A stretch of DNA of 64,000 nucleotides from Larimichthys crocea (taxonomy: Eukaryota > Chordata > Actinopteri > Sciaenidae): positions 20,453,399-20,517,398 of the forward strand of contig NC_040025.1 of NCBI RefSeq assembly GCF_000972845.2, read 5' to 3'. Shown here in pieces: positions 23,783-35,539 of the stretch. The notes under the pieces are model-generated. The model searched no databases, was not told the DNA's origin, and worked only from the letters and a program-made list of their open reading frames with translations. A program made the translations under genes and the position numbers. Every line of letters begins with the position of its first letter. The first letter of the stretch is position 1.

Positions 23783-26700
23783 TCATGTGACTCTGCAGTA
23801 CCTTCTGGGTACTTGTACTCGTGTGTGATGTCACGTCGCTCATCTGAACCCACAGCTTTGGTGCTGATGCATTTTCCAATAGACTCAGTTGATCCACGGA
23901 TTATTATTGTCTTTCCAGTTACCAAGCGTATCGATTCGATAACATTTGCATTAATCTGTCTCCATACAAGACATAAGGTGACATGAAATAATACTGATTA
24001 TAAAGACATTGCAGCAACAGTTGCTATGAAAACAGACATGACAACAGCAGAGAGAGTTATTCTTATATACACTTTCCTTTTAGTACGCACATTATCTCTT
24101 AAAATACGGCATGTGTCAGAACACAAAATGCATCAGTCTCTGTTTGGTGGGTTAGCTATGATGTGGTTTTGTTAAAAATGTTACACTAAAAGGTTAAAGG
24201 AATAACTCACCTCAGCAAAAACAAAGGGGGCATCGTACTTCTTGGTCAGCTCCCCTTCCTTAATGGCCCTGAGTGGGACTGGTCCACAACAGAAAACACC
24301 TGACAGCATCACAAATCCAGAGATGGGATTCATTTCAGTGTCTGTCCAAACCTGTGACTAGTGTCACTAGCTGAAACTAACCACCATGGTTAACCACAAG
24401 GATTAATCTCACAAGGAATGATGAATTAGTCATGATGTGTTTGCATTAGTTTGTCATTGCTCTCTAAATGGTCTCCCAAAGAAGCATTGAAAAAATCAGT
24501 TTACTGTCAGTTAACAGTCTTACACTTAGGTCTTGCTCTTGGAGTACAAAACTTTTTGAGTAGTTTGGGGAAAAGATGTTAAAATCAAAGTTTACCGTCG
24601 CTTTTCTCCTGTGGTGTTGGGTCACTGGCTTGCCACCCATCAAATTCTGGCCCCAAATCAGGACGGGTCATCCAGCTGTCCACCCAAACATGGAAGTTCC
24701 TGGTAAAATTAGACAAATACCATTTAGCTTCACTCTGTAAAATAATAAATGTACAAATACAAAAAACATCATTCTATCATAAAGGAATAATAGAAAATAA
24801 CAAGATTAAGAATGTAAAACATGAATTAAAGGAGACTATTGTGTTTATGCATAGCTTGCATGTCTAACAACTTGATGATAATCGCTGCACCACACTTACC
24901 AAACTGAATCTTGAGATATTTTTTCACCTTTTGGAGTATACACATTTTCTATCACCAGGTTGGCATTACAATCATGAGCCGATTCAAAGTTAGTAACCAC
25001 TCGGCATGGGATGCCCAGGGCACGGGACACTGGAGGAGGGAGGAGAGCCAAACTTTAAATCACACCAGCACATAACTGAGACAGCATCTGTCATCAAAGG
25101 CTAGCTAACTAAAGACATCACTTAAAAATATCACACGGAGCAGATGGCTGCAGCGCCATTCTAAATTTAGCGTTTTTATAAAACGATTGGATTGTGTGAA
25201 GGTGAAGGTAGACTGGGATGTAACATGTGGTGAGTTCCAAGGGAGAAATGCAGCAGAAATCATTATTGATATTGATATTTTCATATTGCCTTAAGGAGTG
25301 ATGGCATAAAATACACCAACTCTGTACACATCAGCTTGTAAATAAAGAGAATGTTAGTCAAACCAAGACTTTCATGCACTCCATACTGTGCTCCAACCTG
25401 TGCATCCAACAGCTGCAAAGACCCAACACTGGCCATAGCGGACGGGGCCACTTTCTCCCCATTGGCGCAAAATGTCCGCACTGCCTGACCATCGTCCTGG
25501 ACGAACCCCATCTGTAACCTTTCCCCACGACCCTACCACCACACCCATGTCATCGTTACTGTTGATCTGCGGGCACAGACAGAGGAGGATTAGGAATCAA
25601 AGGTATTTTGTCGTTTTGTCATTTTGTTTGCTAAACCGTAGGTGTATAGTAAGTCAATATGTACACACTTTGCTTTAGTCCTTAGCCTTAACGACTCCAG
25701 ACACCCATCTGCATTACATGACTATTGATTATTAATACACATACTGTAGGAAGAACTTGTAGTTAATTAGCAAGACACTGCCAACCTAAAATCTATGCAT
25801 ATAATATTTCCCTGATGGATTCAGAAAGAAGAGATGCTGAAAAGCATGACTGTGTTTTGGTGTTTTCTTTGAAATGTAAGCAATAAAACGACCGACCATG
25901 GATAGAAACAGTCAGCTTAAATAATGTCAATTAGTACTGATATATCACAGCACTTGAAGACATTAAGAGGAGTTTATATCCGTGAATACATGTTGTTAAG
26001 ATTTGCTTTGAATAAGTGCATAAACATATGTCATACAACCTTAATATAGTGCATGATTGTGCCATCATCATTGTCACACCCATCTACACACCCAGAAGAA
26101 ATAGCTTTTTCATCAAGCTATTTTGACTTGCAGCAGGACCAAAACAAAAAGGGTTGGCAGACTTTAATTCATTAGACTGCTCTTGGCCACATGCTTGAAA
26201 TCAGGGGTACAGACCTTCACTACATCTTTCTATCACAAAAGTTGCCAGGAGAGAAGAGACAGGCTCATAAGAATGAGAATAATTGTCCTGCAGAAGAATA
26301 GACTATAATGAAGCACACGGTGGGTTTTCTGGTGCACCATGGTAATCTCTGCGTGCAAAGCTAAAATAACAGCTATTCACATGCTGGTTAAATGGGATCA
26401 GCAGGCTCTATACTCTTTCTAACACAGACCTACCATGGCACTCAGCACCCTAGTCACGTAGATGGGGTTTCTTCTGGCAGAACAGTCCTTGTCAGCATCA
26501 GCAATAAATTTTGGGTTCTTATCCAGGATCATGAGACAGATATCCAGTATACTTGGATCAAACTACAGACAGAGGAGAAGATGAAGGAGATTAGTGGAAC
26601 AGCATGTGGTGATTCGTGACAGCTATATTTGTTTAATAAGTGTCATAACCTGAGTAAACCTTATGCAATGAAATCACGTGAGTGATAAATATAATTGGAC

Positions 26701-27848
26701 ATTGAAATAGTGCCATGTTGCTCCTTTGAGTCCATGAAAGAAGCATGTAGGGATTGTTGAAGTTTTTTTGTGCACCTGTCCAAAGTTCCACTCCAACTCT
26801 TTGATTCGTGTATACATTCCTCTGTAGATCTGCCCATGTTGCTCTAAAACATACTCTTTCCTCTTCATCTCATTGCGCATGTAAACAGCATCTCCTGTGA
26901 GTCAATACAGACAAAGCACCATTTAGAGCGGCATTACATTGAACAAGATTTGTATGTTTTAAAAAATTCATATAGAATAAATCATGTAGAGTGTGTGGGA
27001 AAAAACAAACTATAGACTCACTGTGGCACCAAGCATTAAAAAGAAGGATGAACTCTCCTAAACTGGTCTTCTGCCCATCCTGGTCCAAAGTTAGAGAATA
27101 GAGCCCTATGGGGGCGTTTGGCGAGGAACTGATAGATACAGACACTTTGTTTCCAGAGGGATCATTAGTGGCAGATGCACTCCACTCAGTTTCCAATGTG
27201 GACTCACGCAGGCCAAAGGAAACCTGAGTGTCTGATTCCTTTCTGGGTAACGGACCTTGAGAAACAGAGATGGATGTGAATATTAAATCTACTCTAAATC
27301 CAGATGACACATGGTGATGCACTCATGCAAGCACATACCCAACTGTGTCCAAATATTTCTTATATGAACATGGACACTTAATCACAATGAAACAAGAATC
27401 TTACCTGTTTCAACAACGAGTGTGAAGCTTGTTTCACCCGGTTTGAACTTTCTGCTGCCAGGTTTCAGATGTAAAATGACGGTGAAGGGCTCTCCTCGTC
27501 TGACAATCAAACGCTTCTCCCCATACAGCTCTGTATGATGGTTGCTACGATTGCTTTTTATGTCCAGATCACAGCGATCAATTTCCAAGACTGTACATAG
27601 AGATGGAAACATAGTGATCTATGGTCTTGTCAACAGTTAAAATGTGATCACCATCTCTAAGTTCCTTCCCAGATAATAAATCATAACTCAAAGCAGATAC
27701 AGCGTTCCTCTAGATCTATAGTATGTAATCTTTCACTATGACTCTCAATCTGGTACTTCAAAAGTCTGTGAAGTAACAGACAAAGAATACACCTCTGTCC
27801 AACAATATAAGACAAAAAGGTTTTTTAATCCTCCTTACCTTTACTCAT
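20574..27848 (-). CDS. tgm2: Protein-glutamine gamma-glutamyltransferase (TGM2-locus transglutaminase), intact
   Basis: The enzyme makes calcium-dependent glutamine-lysine isopeptide crosslinks. Fifteen coding exons keep phase and sum to 678 codons plus stop: 27839-27848, 27405-27590, 27022-27255, 26776-26894, 26434-26562, 25398-25566, 24900-25029, 24596-24699, 24211-24299, 23802-23955, 23399-23487, 22866-23049, 22567-22721, 22148-22284, 20574-20721. Order: N-terminal beta-sandwich (residues 1-143), catalytic core, two C-terminal barrels. The triad is Cys273 (YGQCWVFA), His329 (NFHVWVDSW) and Asp352 (WQASDPTPQ); Trp240 and the vicinal Cys364-Cys365 pair ([14 protein letters not shown]) are kept. 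Residues that bind GTP in human TGM2 are replaced (Thr172, Arg173, Lys572, Val575). The initiator exon encodes only MSK plus one base. Neighbours rprd1b and KIAA1755 support TGM2-locus identity, but the altered GTP site leaves a fish-specific paralogue possible. Confidence 0.93.
20885..22010 (-). mobile_element. RTE-type retrotransposon fragment in the last transglutaminase intron
   Basis: The plus strand begins with the reversed family tail (ATCCATCCATTCTCTGCTTA) and runs back through the C-terminal region (reverse strand [17 protein letters not shown], 21178-20921) to the RT/FADD area near 21640. It then passes directly into the endonuclease region ([19 protein letters not shown], near 21870-21820). 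The central reverse transcriptase is deleted. It belongs to the same family as the element at 15935-18645 but is more diverged and in the opposite orientation, matching the direction of transcription of the host gene. Confidence 0.8.
23731..23780. repeat. (GT)25 microsatellite in a transglutaminase intron
   Basis: Twenty-five uninterrupted GT units lie 21 bases from the start of exon 23802-23955, on the donor side of that exon in the minus-strand gene. The matching tract in copy B (30526-30714) is about four times longer and interrupted. Confidence 0.97.
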
Positions 27849-27949
27849 GTCTGCAGTGACATAGATCCCTTGACTTCTGTGTGTAAAGGCTTCAGCTGCA
27901 GCCTGTCCTGCTTGGTTAAAGACTCTGCAGTGCCACAGTTTGTGAGACG

Positions 27950-27959
27950 TATTTTATAG
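27950..27959 (-). promoter_or_regulatory. TATA box of the transglutaminase gene
   Basis: On the minus strand CTATAAAATA lies 102 bases upstream of the ATG (27846-27848). A start site about 30 bases downstream, near 27920, would leave a 5' UTR of roughly 70 bases. The same element is present in copy B at 34869-34878. Confidence 0.6.
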
Positions 27960-28411
27960 TGTGTGAAACTTGATCTTGACGCCCCCATCTATGTAGTCGT
28001 CACATCAGTTTATTGGCAGGAAGGACTTACACACTTAAAACGCTTCCTCCTTCTTTGGCTTATCATGGAATTTAAAGCTATTGTGAAAGGTTTATTTACA
28101 AAAATAACTCTAACTAACAATTTTTACATGCTTCTTCACAATAAAAAGGGATGAGTGACATTAGTCAGATTTTGTCCTCTCACATACACATATATAACCA
28201 AAATGCATTCAAGTATACTGAAAACCTCTCATACAACATACTGAATTTCAGTATATTGTATAAAGTATATTGTGTGAGAGGGAGCATTTCAGTATTTTTG
28301 GGACAACACAATAAACTGCATTATTATATTTTATATTTCTACTTTTACCGAGTAGTTTTCAAGTATCCCTTCTTATTTAAGAACTGTAAAGATCTTAAAT
28401 AAAAAAAAAAA

Positions 28412-28652
28412 GTCCCACTCTCCCAAAACTTTCTCCTTTGCCTTATCATGGAATTAAATTTATTTTGTGAAAGGTTTATTTTGTGTGGTAACATATTATA
28501 CAATATATATATATGCTCCCTTTACTTTTACCGAGTAGTTTTTAAGTATCCCGAGGAAGATGATTTTGTGATCTTTGGAACAATATATTGAAATTGTTAA
28601 GAAGACAAATAAATCCTTATCCTTGATATAAACATATCATCATTACAAACAC
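28412..28652. repeat. 240-bp direct repeat R1 (copies at 29323-29564 and 35304-35536)
   Basis: The block beginning GTCCCACTCTCCCAAAAC and ending ATCATCATTACAAACAC is present three times, with a further start at about 36180 before the gap. R1 and R2 (29323-29564) flank the transglutaminase relic; R3 belongs to the large duplicated copy. R1 is preceded by an A-rich insertion (CTTAAATAAAAAA) that R2 and R3 lack. Its coding potential is nil. Confidence 0.85.
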
Positions 28653-28799
28653 AAATGTGGCTCATTAGGTTGCATGCCAGTTAAAAATATTTGACAACCA
28701 CGTGTGAACTGGATACCCGTCACACCAATCTTGGTTATTTTGCAATTTTTTAACTTTTGTTCCTTTTTTCTTGCCACAGTTTGCCTGTTTTTCAGATAG

Positions 28800-29315
28800 A
28801 CGTTATTTGTGGTGTAATTCAGTTTGACACATCAAATATCATTGTGACTATCATCATCTTTTTACAGTAACTTATAATGAACTTTTGAACTGATGAAGTT
28901 GCTTCAGAGTTTATGTCCTTTTCCATAGCACATCTTTATATGTCAAACAGTAAAAACTTTGACTCCTCACTTCTGTAGCTTGTTGTGGTGTTTAGCCTTC
29001 TCATACACCTTCCTCACCTCCTCTGAGCCTGAAAACAATCAGAATCACAGGTTAAGTCTATCTTATCTTATCTGATACATGACAAGTAATACGTCTCTAA
29101 AAATGCCAAGTGATCCGTGTCTGTGCTTTTTATTGTGTCAAGGAGAAACAAGTATTTAGGGAGACTATTGTGTTTATGCATACCTTGCATGTGTAAGAAC
29201 CTGATGATAATCATTGCACCACAATTACCAAATGACATATTTTGAAAAAAGTCTTCTGCCCACTGACGCAAAATGTCCCCTCTGCTGATTCAAAGCTCTG
29301 GAGGAACCCCTGTCT
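28800..29315 (-). pseudogene. Degenerate transglutaminase relic (pieces of exons 11 and 6)
   Basis: Three blocks match the intact gene in the same order. About 28860-29060 matches 23330-23515, covering the 3' flank and acceptor side of exon 11 (TTAGCCTTCTCATACACCTT). About 29160-29235 matches 24833-24905, the intron up to the exon 7 donor. About 29253-29312 matches part of exon 6 around CACTGACGCAAAATGTCC, past the catalytic Cys codon. Exons 7 to 10 are missing and the remaining exon sequence is substituted and truncated, so it is clearly more diverged than copy B. It records an older tandem duplication of the locus. Confidence 0.7.
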
Positions 29316-29322
29316 GTAAAGA

Positions 29323-29564
29323 TGTCCCACTCTCCCAAAACTTTCTCCTTTGCCTTATCATTGAATTGAATTTATTTTGTGAAAGGTTTATTTTGTGTGG
29401 TAACATATTATACAATATATATATATGCTCCCTTTACTTTTACCGAGTAGTTTTTAAGTATCCCGAGGAAGATGATTTTGTGATCTTTGGAACAATATAT
29501 TGAAATTGTTAAGAAGACAAATAAATCCTTATCCTTGATATAAACATATCATCATTACAAACAC
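29323..29564. repeat. Direct repeat R2, left boundary of the large duplication
   Basis: R2 is nearly identical to 28412-28652. At base 29564 its last bases (CAAACAC) join directly to TTACACCTTCCTCTCC, the middle of transglutaminase exon 11, with only ACAC shared at the join. This is the exact left breakpoint of the duplicated segment 29565-36190. Confidence 0.85.
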
Positions 29565-29865
29565 TTACACCTTCCTCTCCCCTCTGAGCCTGCAAAAACC
29601 ATCAGCCATCACGGTTAAGGTTGTTTAACGCTCGCTGTTCAAATACGCCAGTCTTATTTTAAACTTATCATTAATAAATTGATAGACACCAGACTATTCT
29701 TTCAATATGAGGTCATTGAGGTCCTGCTGGGTCTTGTTTTACACGTCTAATGTGCTGTGTGTTACTCTGCGTGTCTGTACTATAGAAGAGAAGCATAATG
29801 TAGTATCCTGCACCACTGACTAGACCATATATTTTTTTAATGGGACTACCAGAGGTTTGGAGCAC

Positions 29866-30510
29866 AACAGGAATAATTTTTCAAACTATGTTATGAGAGG
29901 CAACTTCGCCAATGAATTATGAAATAGCAACGTTAGACGATAATGCTGGATTGAGAACAGAATGAATTAGAAAATCAAACAGTAAGCTATTATATCTTCT
30001 ATTCGCTCAGTGAATCACCTCATGTGGGCACGTATTAAGGGATGACCATATGCTGGAGAAATAAAAGGAATCCTTACAAAGGACTCTTTAGTCACTTGAC
30101 TAAGGACGTGTATTGTTGAGAAGTGACATACAGGACATACCATTTAATTCCATTGTTCAGAAATTTTATTGTATCTTTTACATGAATAGGCAGTGAAGCT
30201 TTTTGAACTATGTTACATAGTCCAAAGGTCAGCAGTGAAACATCTGTCATCACATGCAGGAAGAGTGGAATTAAAATGTGAAATTCTAGAGTGTTTACAC
30301 TTAAATTGCTGTATCACCGTATTCAGTACTTAGTATAGACATATATTATGTTATCTCTGTATGAATACCCACCATTTCGTTGCAAGTGGTGCAAACTCTT
30401 ATTCGCAAAGGATACTTCCTCTCGTGCCCCCTTATCATTTAGAATAAAAGCTGCTCTCATCGTTCCCACGGAAAAGGGAAGCTGTGATGTAAACAGCATG
30501 CATGTGAAGC
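29866..30510. other. 640-bp block unique to duplicated copy B
   Basis: The sequence between TGGGACTACCAGAGGTTTGG and the GT tract has no counterpart in the original intron, where the two flanks are adjacent. No inverted ends, target duplication, tail or coding motif is visible, and it resembles no repeat I recognise. AACTATGTTA occurs near both 29884 and 30208. Confidence 0.6.
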
Positions 30511-30525
30511 ATCATCATAATGTAA

Positions 30526-30714
30526 TGTGTGTGTCGTGTGTGTGTGTGTTGTGTGTGTGTGTTGTGTGTGTGTGTGTGTGTTGTCGCGCGTGTGGTGCGT
30601 GGGTGTGTGTGTGGGGGGGGTGTGAGTGGTTTGTGTGTTGGTTAGTGTGTGGTAGTGTGTGTGTGTGTGTGTGTGTGGTGTGTGTGTGTGTGTTGTGGTG
30701 CTGTGTGTGTGTGT
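30526..30714. repeat. Interrupted GT-rich microsatellite in copy B
   Basis: About 190 bases of GT-rich repeat carry interruptions (GTCGCGCG, GGGGGGG, GTTGTG). It corresponds to the pure (GT)25 at 23731-23780. Open frames across it on both strands are repeat artefacts. Confidence 0.95.
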
Positions 30715-33700
30715 TCATGTGGACTCTGCAGTAACCTTCTGGGTACTTGTACTCGTGTGTGATTGTCACTCGCTCATTGAATCCCACAGTTTGTGCTGAT
30801 TGCATTTTCCAATTAGACTTAGTTGATCCACGGATTACTTTTATTCTTTCAGTTTCAAGGCCTTTTATTTCGTTTCCGAATCGATAACATTTGCATTAAT
30901 CTGCTCTCATACAAGACACCTAAGGTGACAGAAAATTCTGATTATACAAGAACATTGCGCAACAGTTGATATGAAAAAAGACATGACCAGCAGAGAGAGT
31001 TATTCTTATATACATTTCCTTTTAGTACGCACCATTATCTCTTAAAATACGGCATGTGTCAGAACACAAAATGCATTCAGTCTCTGTTTGGTGGTTAGCT
31101 ATGATGGGGTTTTGTAAAAATGTTACCCTACAAAGGTTGAAGGAATAAATCACCTCAGACAAAAACAAAGGGGGCATCGTACATTCTTGGTCCAGCTCCC
31201 TTGCCTTAATGGACCTGAGTGGGACTGCGTCCACAAACAGAAAAACACCTGACAGACCACAAAATCAGAGATGGGATTCATTTCAGTGTCGTCCAACCTG
31301 TGACTAGTGTCACTAGCTAAACTAACCACATGGTACCACAAGGGATAATCTCACAAGGAATGATGAATTGTCATGATGGTTTGCATTGTTTGCATTGCTC
31401 TCTTAAACTGGTCTCCCAAAGACGCATTGAGACAAAATCAGGTTTACTGTCAGTTAACATTCTTACACTAGTTCTTGCTCTCTGGAGTACAAAAACCTTT
31501 GAGTTAGTTGGAACAAGATTGTTTAAATCAAAGTTACCGTCGCTTTTCTCCTGTGGTGTTGGGTCACTGCTTGCCACCCATCAAATTATGGCCCCAAATC
31601 AGGAGGGGTATCCAGCTGTCCACCCAAAACATGGAAAGTTCCTGGTACAAATTAGACAAATACCATTTAGCTTCCACTCTGTCAAACTATAATATACAAA
31701 TAAAAAACATCATTCCTATCATAAAGGAATAATAGAAAATAACAGATTAAGAATGTAAAAAATGAATTAAAAGGAGGGACTATTGTGTTTATGCATAGCT
31801 TGCATGTCTAACAACTTGATGATAATCGCTGCACCACACTTACCAAACTGAATCTTGAGATATTTTTCACCTTTTGGAGTATACACATTTTCTATCACAC
31901 CGGTTGGCATTACATCATGAGCCGATTCAAAGTTAGTAAACCACTCGGCATGGGTGCCCAGGGCACGGGACATGGAGGAGGGAGGAGAGCCAAACTTTAA
32001 ATCACACCAGCACCTAACTGAGACAGGCATCTGTCATCAAAGGCTAGCTAACTAAAGACATCACTAAAATATCCACACGGAGCAGATGGCTGCAGCGCCA
32101 TTCTAAATTTAGCGTTTTTATAAACGATTGGATTGTGTGGAGGTGAAGGTAGACTGGGGGATGTAACGTGGGTGAGTTCCAAGGGAGGAAAGCACGCAGA
32201 ATCATTATTGATATTGATATTTCTATTGCCTTAAGGAGTGATGGCATAAAATACACAAACTCTTTAACATCAGCTTGTAAATAAGAGAATATTAGTCAAA
32301 CCAAGACTTTCATGCACTCCATACTGTGCTCCAACCTGTGCATCCAACAGCTGCAAGACCCAACACTGGCCATAGCGGACGGGGCCACTTTCTGCCCACT
32401 GGCGCAAAATGTCCGCACTGCCTGACCATCGTCCTGGACGAACCCCATCTGTAACCTTTCCCCACGACCCTACCACCACACCCTGTCATCGTTACTGTGA
32501 TCTGCGGGCACAGACAGAGGAGGATTAGGAATCAAAGGTATTTTGTCGTTTTGTCATTTTGTTGCTAAGCCGTAGGTGTATAGTAAGTCAATATGTACAC
32601 ACTTTGCTTTGTCCTTAGCCTTACCGCTCCAGACACCCATCTGCATTACATGACAGAAATCGAGCCATGATTATTAATACACCATAGGAAGAACTTGTAG
32701 TTAATTAGCAAGGACACTGCCAACCTAAAATCTATGCCATATATATTTCCCTGATGGATTCAGAAAGAAGAGATGCTGAAAAGCATGACTGTGTTTTGGT
32801 GTTTTCTTTGAAATGTAAGCAATAAAACGACCGACCATGGATAGAAACAGTCAGCTTAAATAATGTTAATTAGTACTGATATATCACAGCACTTGAAGAC
32901 ATTAAGAGTGAGTTTATAATCAGTGAATACATGTTGTTAAGATTTGCTTTGAATAAGTGCATAAACATATGTCATATAACCTTAATATAGTGCATGATCG
33001 TGCCATCATCATTGTCACACCCATCTACACACCCAGAAGAAATAGCTTTTCCATCAAGCTATTTTGACTTGCAGCAGGACCAAAAAAAAAAGGGTTGGCA
33101 GACTTTAATTCATTAGACTGCTCTTGGCCACATGCTTGAAATCAGGGGTACAGACCTTCACTACATCTTTCTATCACAAAAGTTGCCAGGAGAGAAGAGA
33201 CAGACTCATAAGAATGAGAAGAGTTGTCCTGCAGAAGAATAGACTATAATGAAGCACACGGTGGGTTTTCTGGTGCACCATGGTAATCTCTGCGTGCCAA
33301 AGCTAAAATAACAGCTATTCACAGGCGGTTAAATGGGATCAGCAGGCTCTATACTCTTTCTAACACAGACCTACCATGGCACTCAGCACCCTGTCACGTA
33401 GATGGGGTTTCTTCTGGCAGAACAGTCCTTGTCAGCATCAGCAATAAATTTTGGGTTCTTATCCAGGATCATGAGACAGATATCCGTATACTTGGATCAA
33501 ACTACAGACAGAGGAGAAGATGAAGGAGATTAGTGGAACAGCATGTGGGGATTCGTGACAGCTATATTGTTTAATAAGTGTCATAACCTGAGTAAAAAAC
33601 TTATGCAATGAAATCACGTGAGTGATAAATATAATTGGACATTGAAATAGTGCCACGTTGCTCTTTGAGTCCATGAAAGAAGCTGTAGGGATTGTTGAAG

Positions 33701-35539
33701 TTTTTTTGTGCACCTGTCCAAAGTTCCACTCCAACTCTTTGATTCGTGTATACATTCCTCTGTAGATCTGCCCATGTTGCTCTAAACACTACTCTTTCCT
33801 CTTCATCTCATTGCGCATGTAAACAGCATCTCCTGTGAGTCAATACGACAAAGCCCCATTTAGAGCGGCATTACATTGAACAAGATTGTATGTTTTAAAA
33901 AATTATATGAATAAATCATGTAGGTGTGTGGGAAAAAACAAACTATAGACTCACTGTGGCACCAAGCATTAAAAAGAAGGATGAACTCTCCTAAACTGGT
34001 CTTCTGCCCATCCTGGTCCAAAGTTAGGAATAGAGCCCTATGGGGGCGTTTGGCGAGAACTGATAGATACAGACACTTTGTTTCCAGAGGGATCATTAGT
34101 GGAAGACGCACTCCACTCAGTTTCCAATGTGGACTCACGCAGGCCAAAGGAAACCTGAGTGTCTGATTCTTCTGGGTAACGGACCTTGAGAAACAGAGAT
34201 GGATGTGAAATATAATCTACTCTAAATCCCGATGACACATGGTGATGCCTCATGCAAGCACCTACCCAACTGTGTCCAAATATTTCTTATATGAACATGG
34301 ACACTTAATCACAATGAAACAAGAATCTTACCTGTTTCAACAACGAGTGTGAAGCTTGTTTCACCCGGTTTGACTTTCTGCTGCCAGGTTTCAGATGTAA
34401 AATGACGGTGAAGGGCTCTCCTCGTCTGACAATCAACGCTTCTCCCCATACAGCTCTGTATGATGGTTTGCTACGATTGTTTTTATGTCCAGATCACAGC
34501 GATCAATTTCCAAGACTGTACATAGGATGGAAACATAGTGTCTATGGTCTTGTCAACAGTTAAATGTGATCACCATCTCTAAGTTCCTTCCCAGATAATA
34601 AATCATAACTCAAAGCAAATACAGCGTTCCTCTAGATCTATAGTAGTAATCTTTCCCTATGACTCTCAATCTGGTACTTCAAAAGTCTGTGAAGTAACAG
34701 ACAAAGAAACACCTCTGTCCAACAATATAAGAAAAAAAGTTTTTTTAATCCTCCTTACCTTTACTCATGTCTGCAGTGACATAGATCCCTTGACTTCTGT
34801 GTGTAAAGGCTTCAGCTGCAGCCTGTCCTGCTTGGTTAAGACTCTGCAGTGCCACAGTTTGTGAGACGTATTTTATAGTGTGTGAAACTTGATCTTGACG
34901 CCCCCATCTATGTAGTCGTCACATCAGTTTATTGGCAGGAGGACTTACACACTTAAAACGCTTCTCCTCTTTGGCTTATCATGGAATTTAAAGCTATTGT
35001 GAAGGTTTATTTACAAAAATACTCTAACTAACAAATTTTACATGCTTCTTCACAATAAAAAGGGATGGTGACATTAGTCAGATTTTGTCCTCTCACATAC
35101 ACATATGAAACCAAAATGCATTCACGTATACTGAAAACCTCTCATACAACATACTGAATTTCAGTATATTGTATAAAGTATATTGTGTGAGAGGGAGCAT
35201 TTCAGTATTTTGGGACAACACAATAAACTGCATATTATATTTTATATTTCTACTTTTACCGAGTAGTTTTCAAGTATCCCTCTTATTTAAGAACTGTAAA
35301 GATGTCCCACTCTCCCAAAACTTTCTCCTTTGCCTTATCATGGATTAAATTTATTTGTGAAAGGTTTATTTTGTGGGTAACATATTATACAATATATATA
35401 TATGCTCCCTTTACTTTTACCGAGTAGTTTTAAGTATCCCGAGGAAGATGATTTTGTGATCTTGGAACAATATATTGAAATTGTTAAGAGACAAATAAAT
35501 CCTTATCCTTGATAAACATATCTCATTACCACACAATGT

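Larger units (their letters stand above)
29565..34768 (-). pseudogene. Transglutaminase copy B: 3'-truncated and indel-rich duplicate
   Basis: Copies of exons 1 to 10 and part of 11 lie at about 34759-34768, 34332-34514, 33955-34184, 33714-33832, 33374-33502, 32336-32501, 31844-31973, 31538-31643, 31153-31247, 30735-30897 and 29565-29590. Exons 12 to 15, which encode the C-terminal barrels, are absent. Frames are broken by single-base losses; for example GGTCTTTGCA (GQCWVFA) reads GGTCTTGCA just after the catalytic Cys, and the exon 7 acceptor loses its G. It also carries true substitutions, such as Ala for Gly263 in ILRQWGES. It therefore behaves as a second haplotype or recent paralogue read at low base quality. 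A working enzyme cannot be made from it as written. Confidence 0.85.

Noticed and set aside
30348..30734. Cys/Val-rich 128-codon open frame and its His/Thr-rich reverse
   Set aside because: Both are translations of the interrupted GT microsatellite.
29565..34768. Copy B as a second functional transglutaminase gene
   Set aside because: Four C-terminal exons are absent, the catalytic exon is frameshifted just after the Cys codon and an acceptor site is lost.
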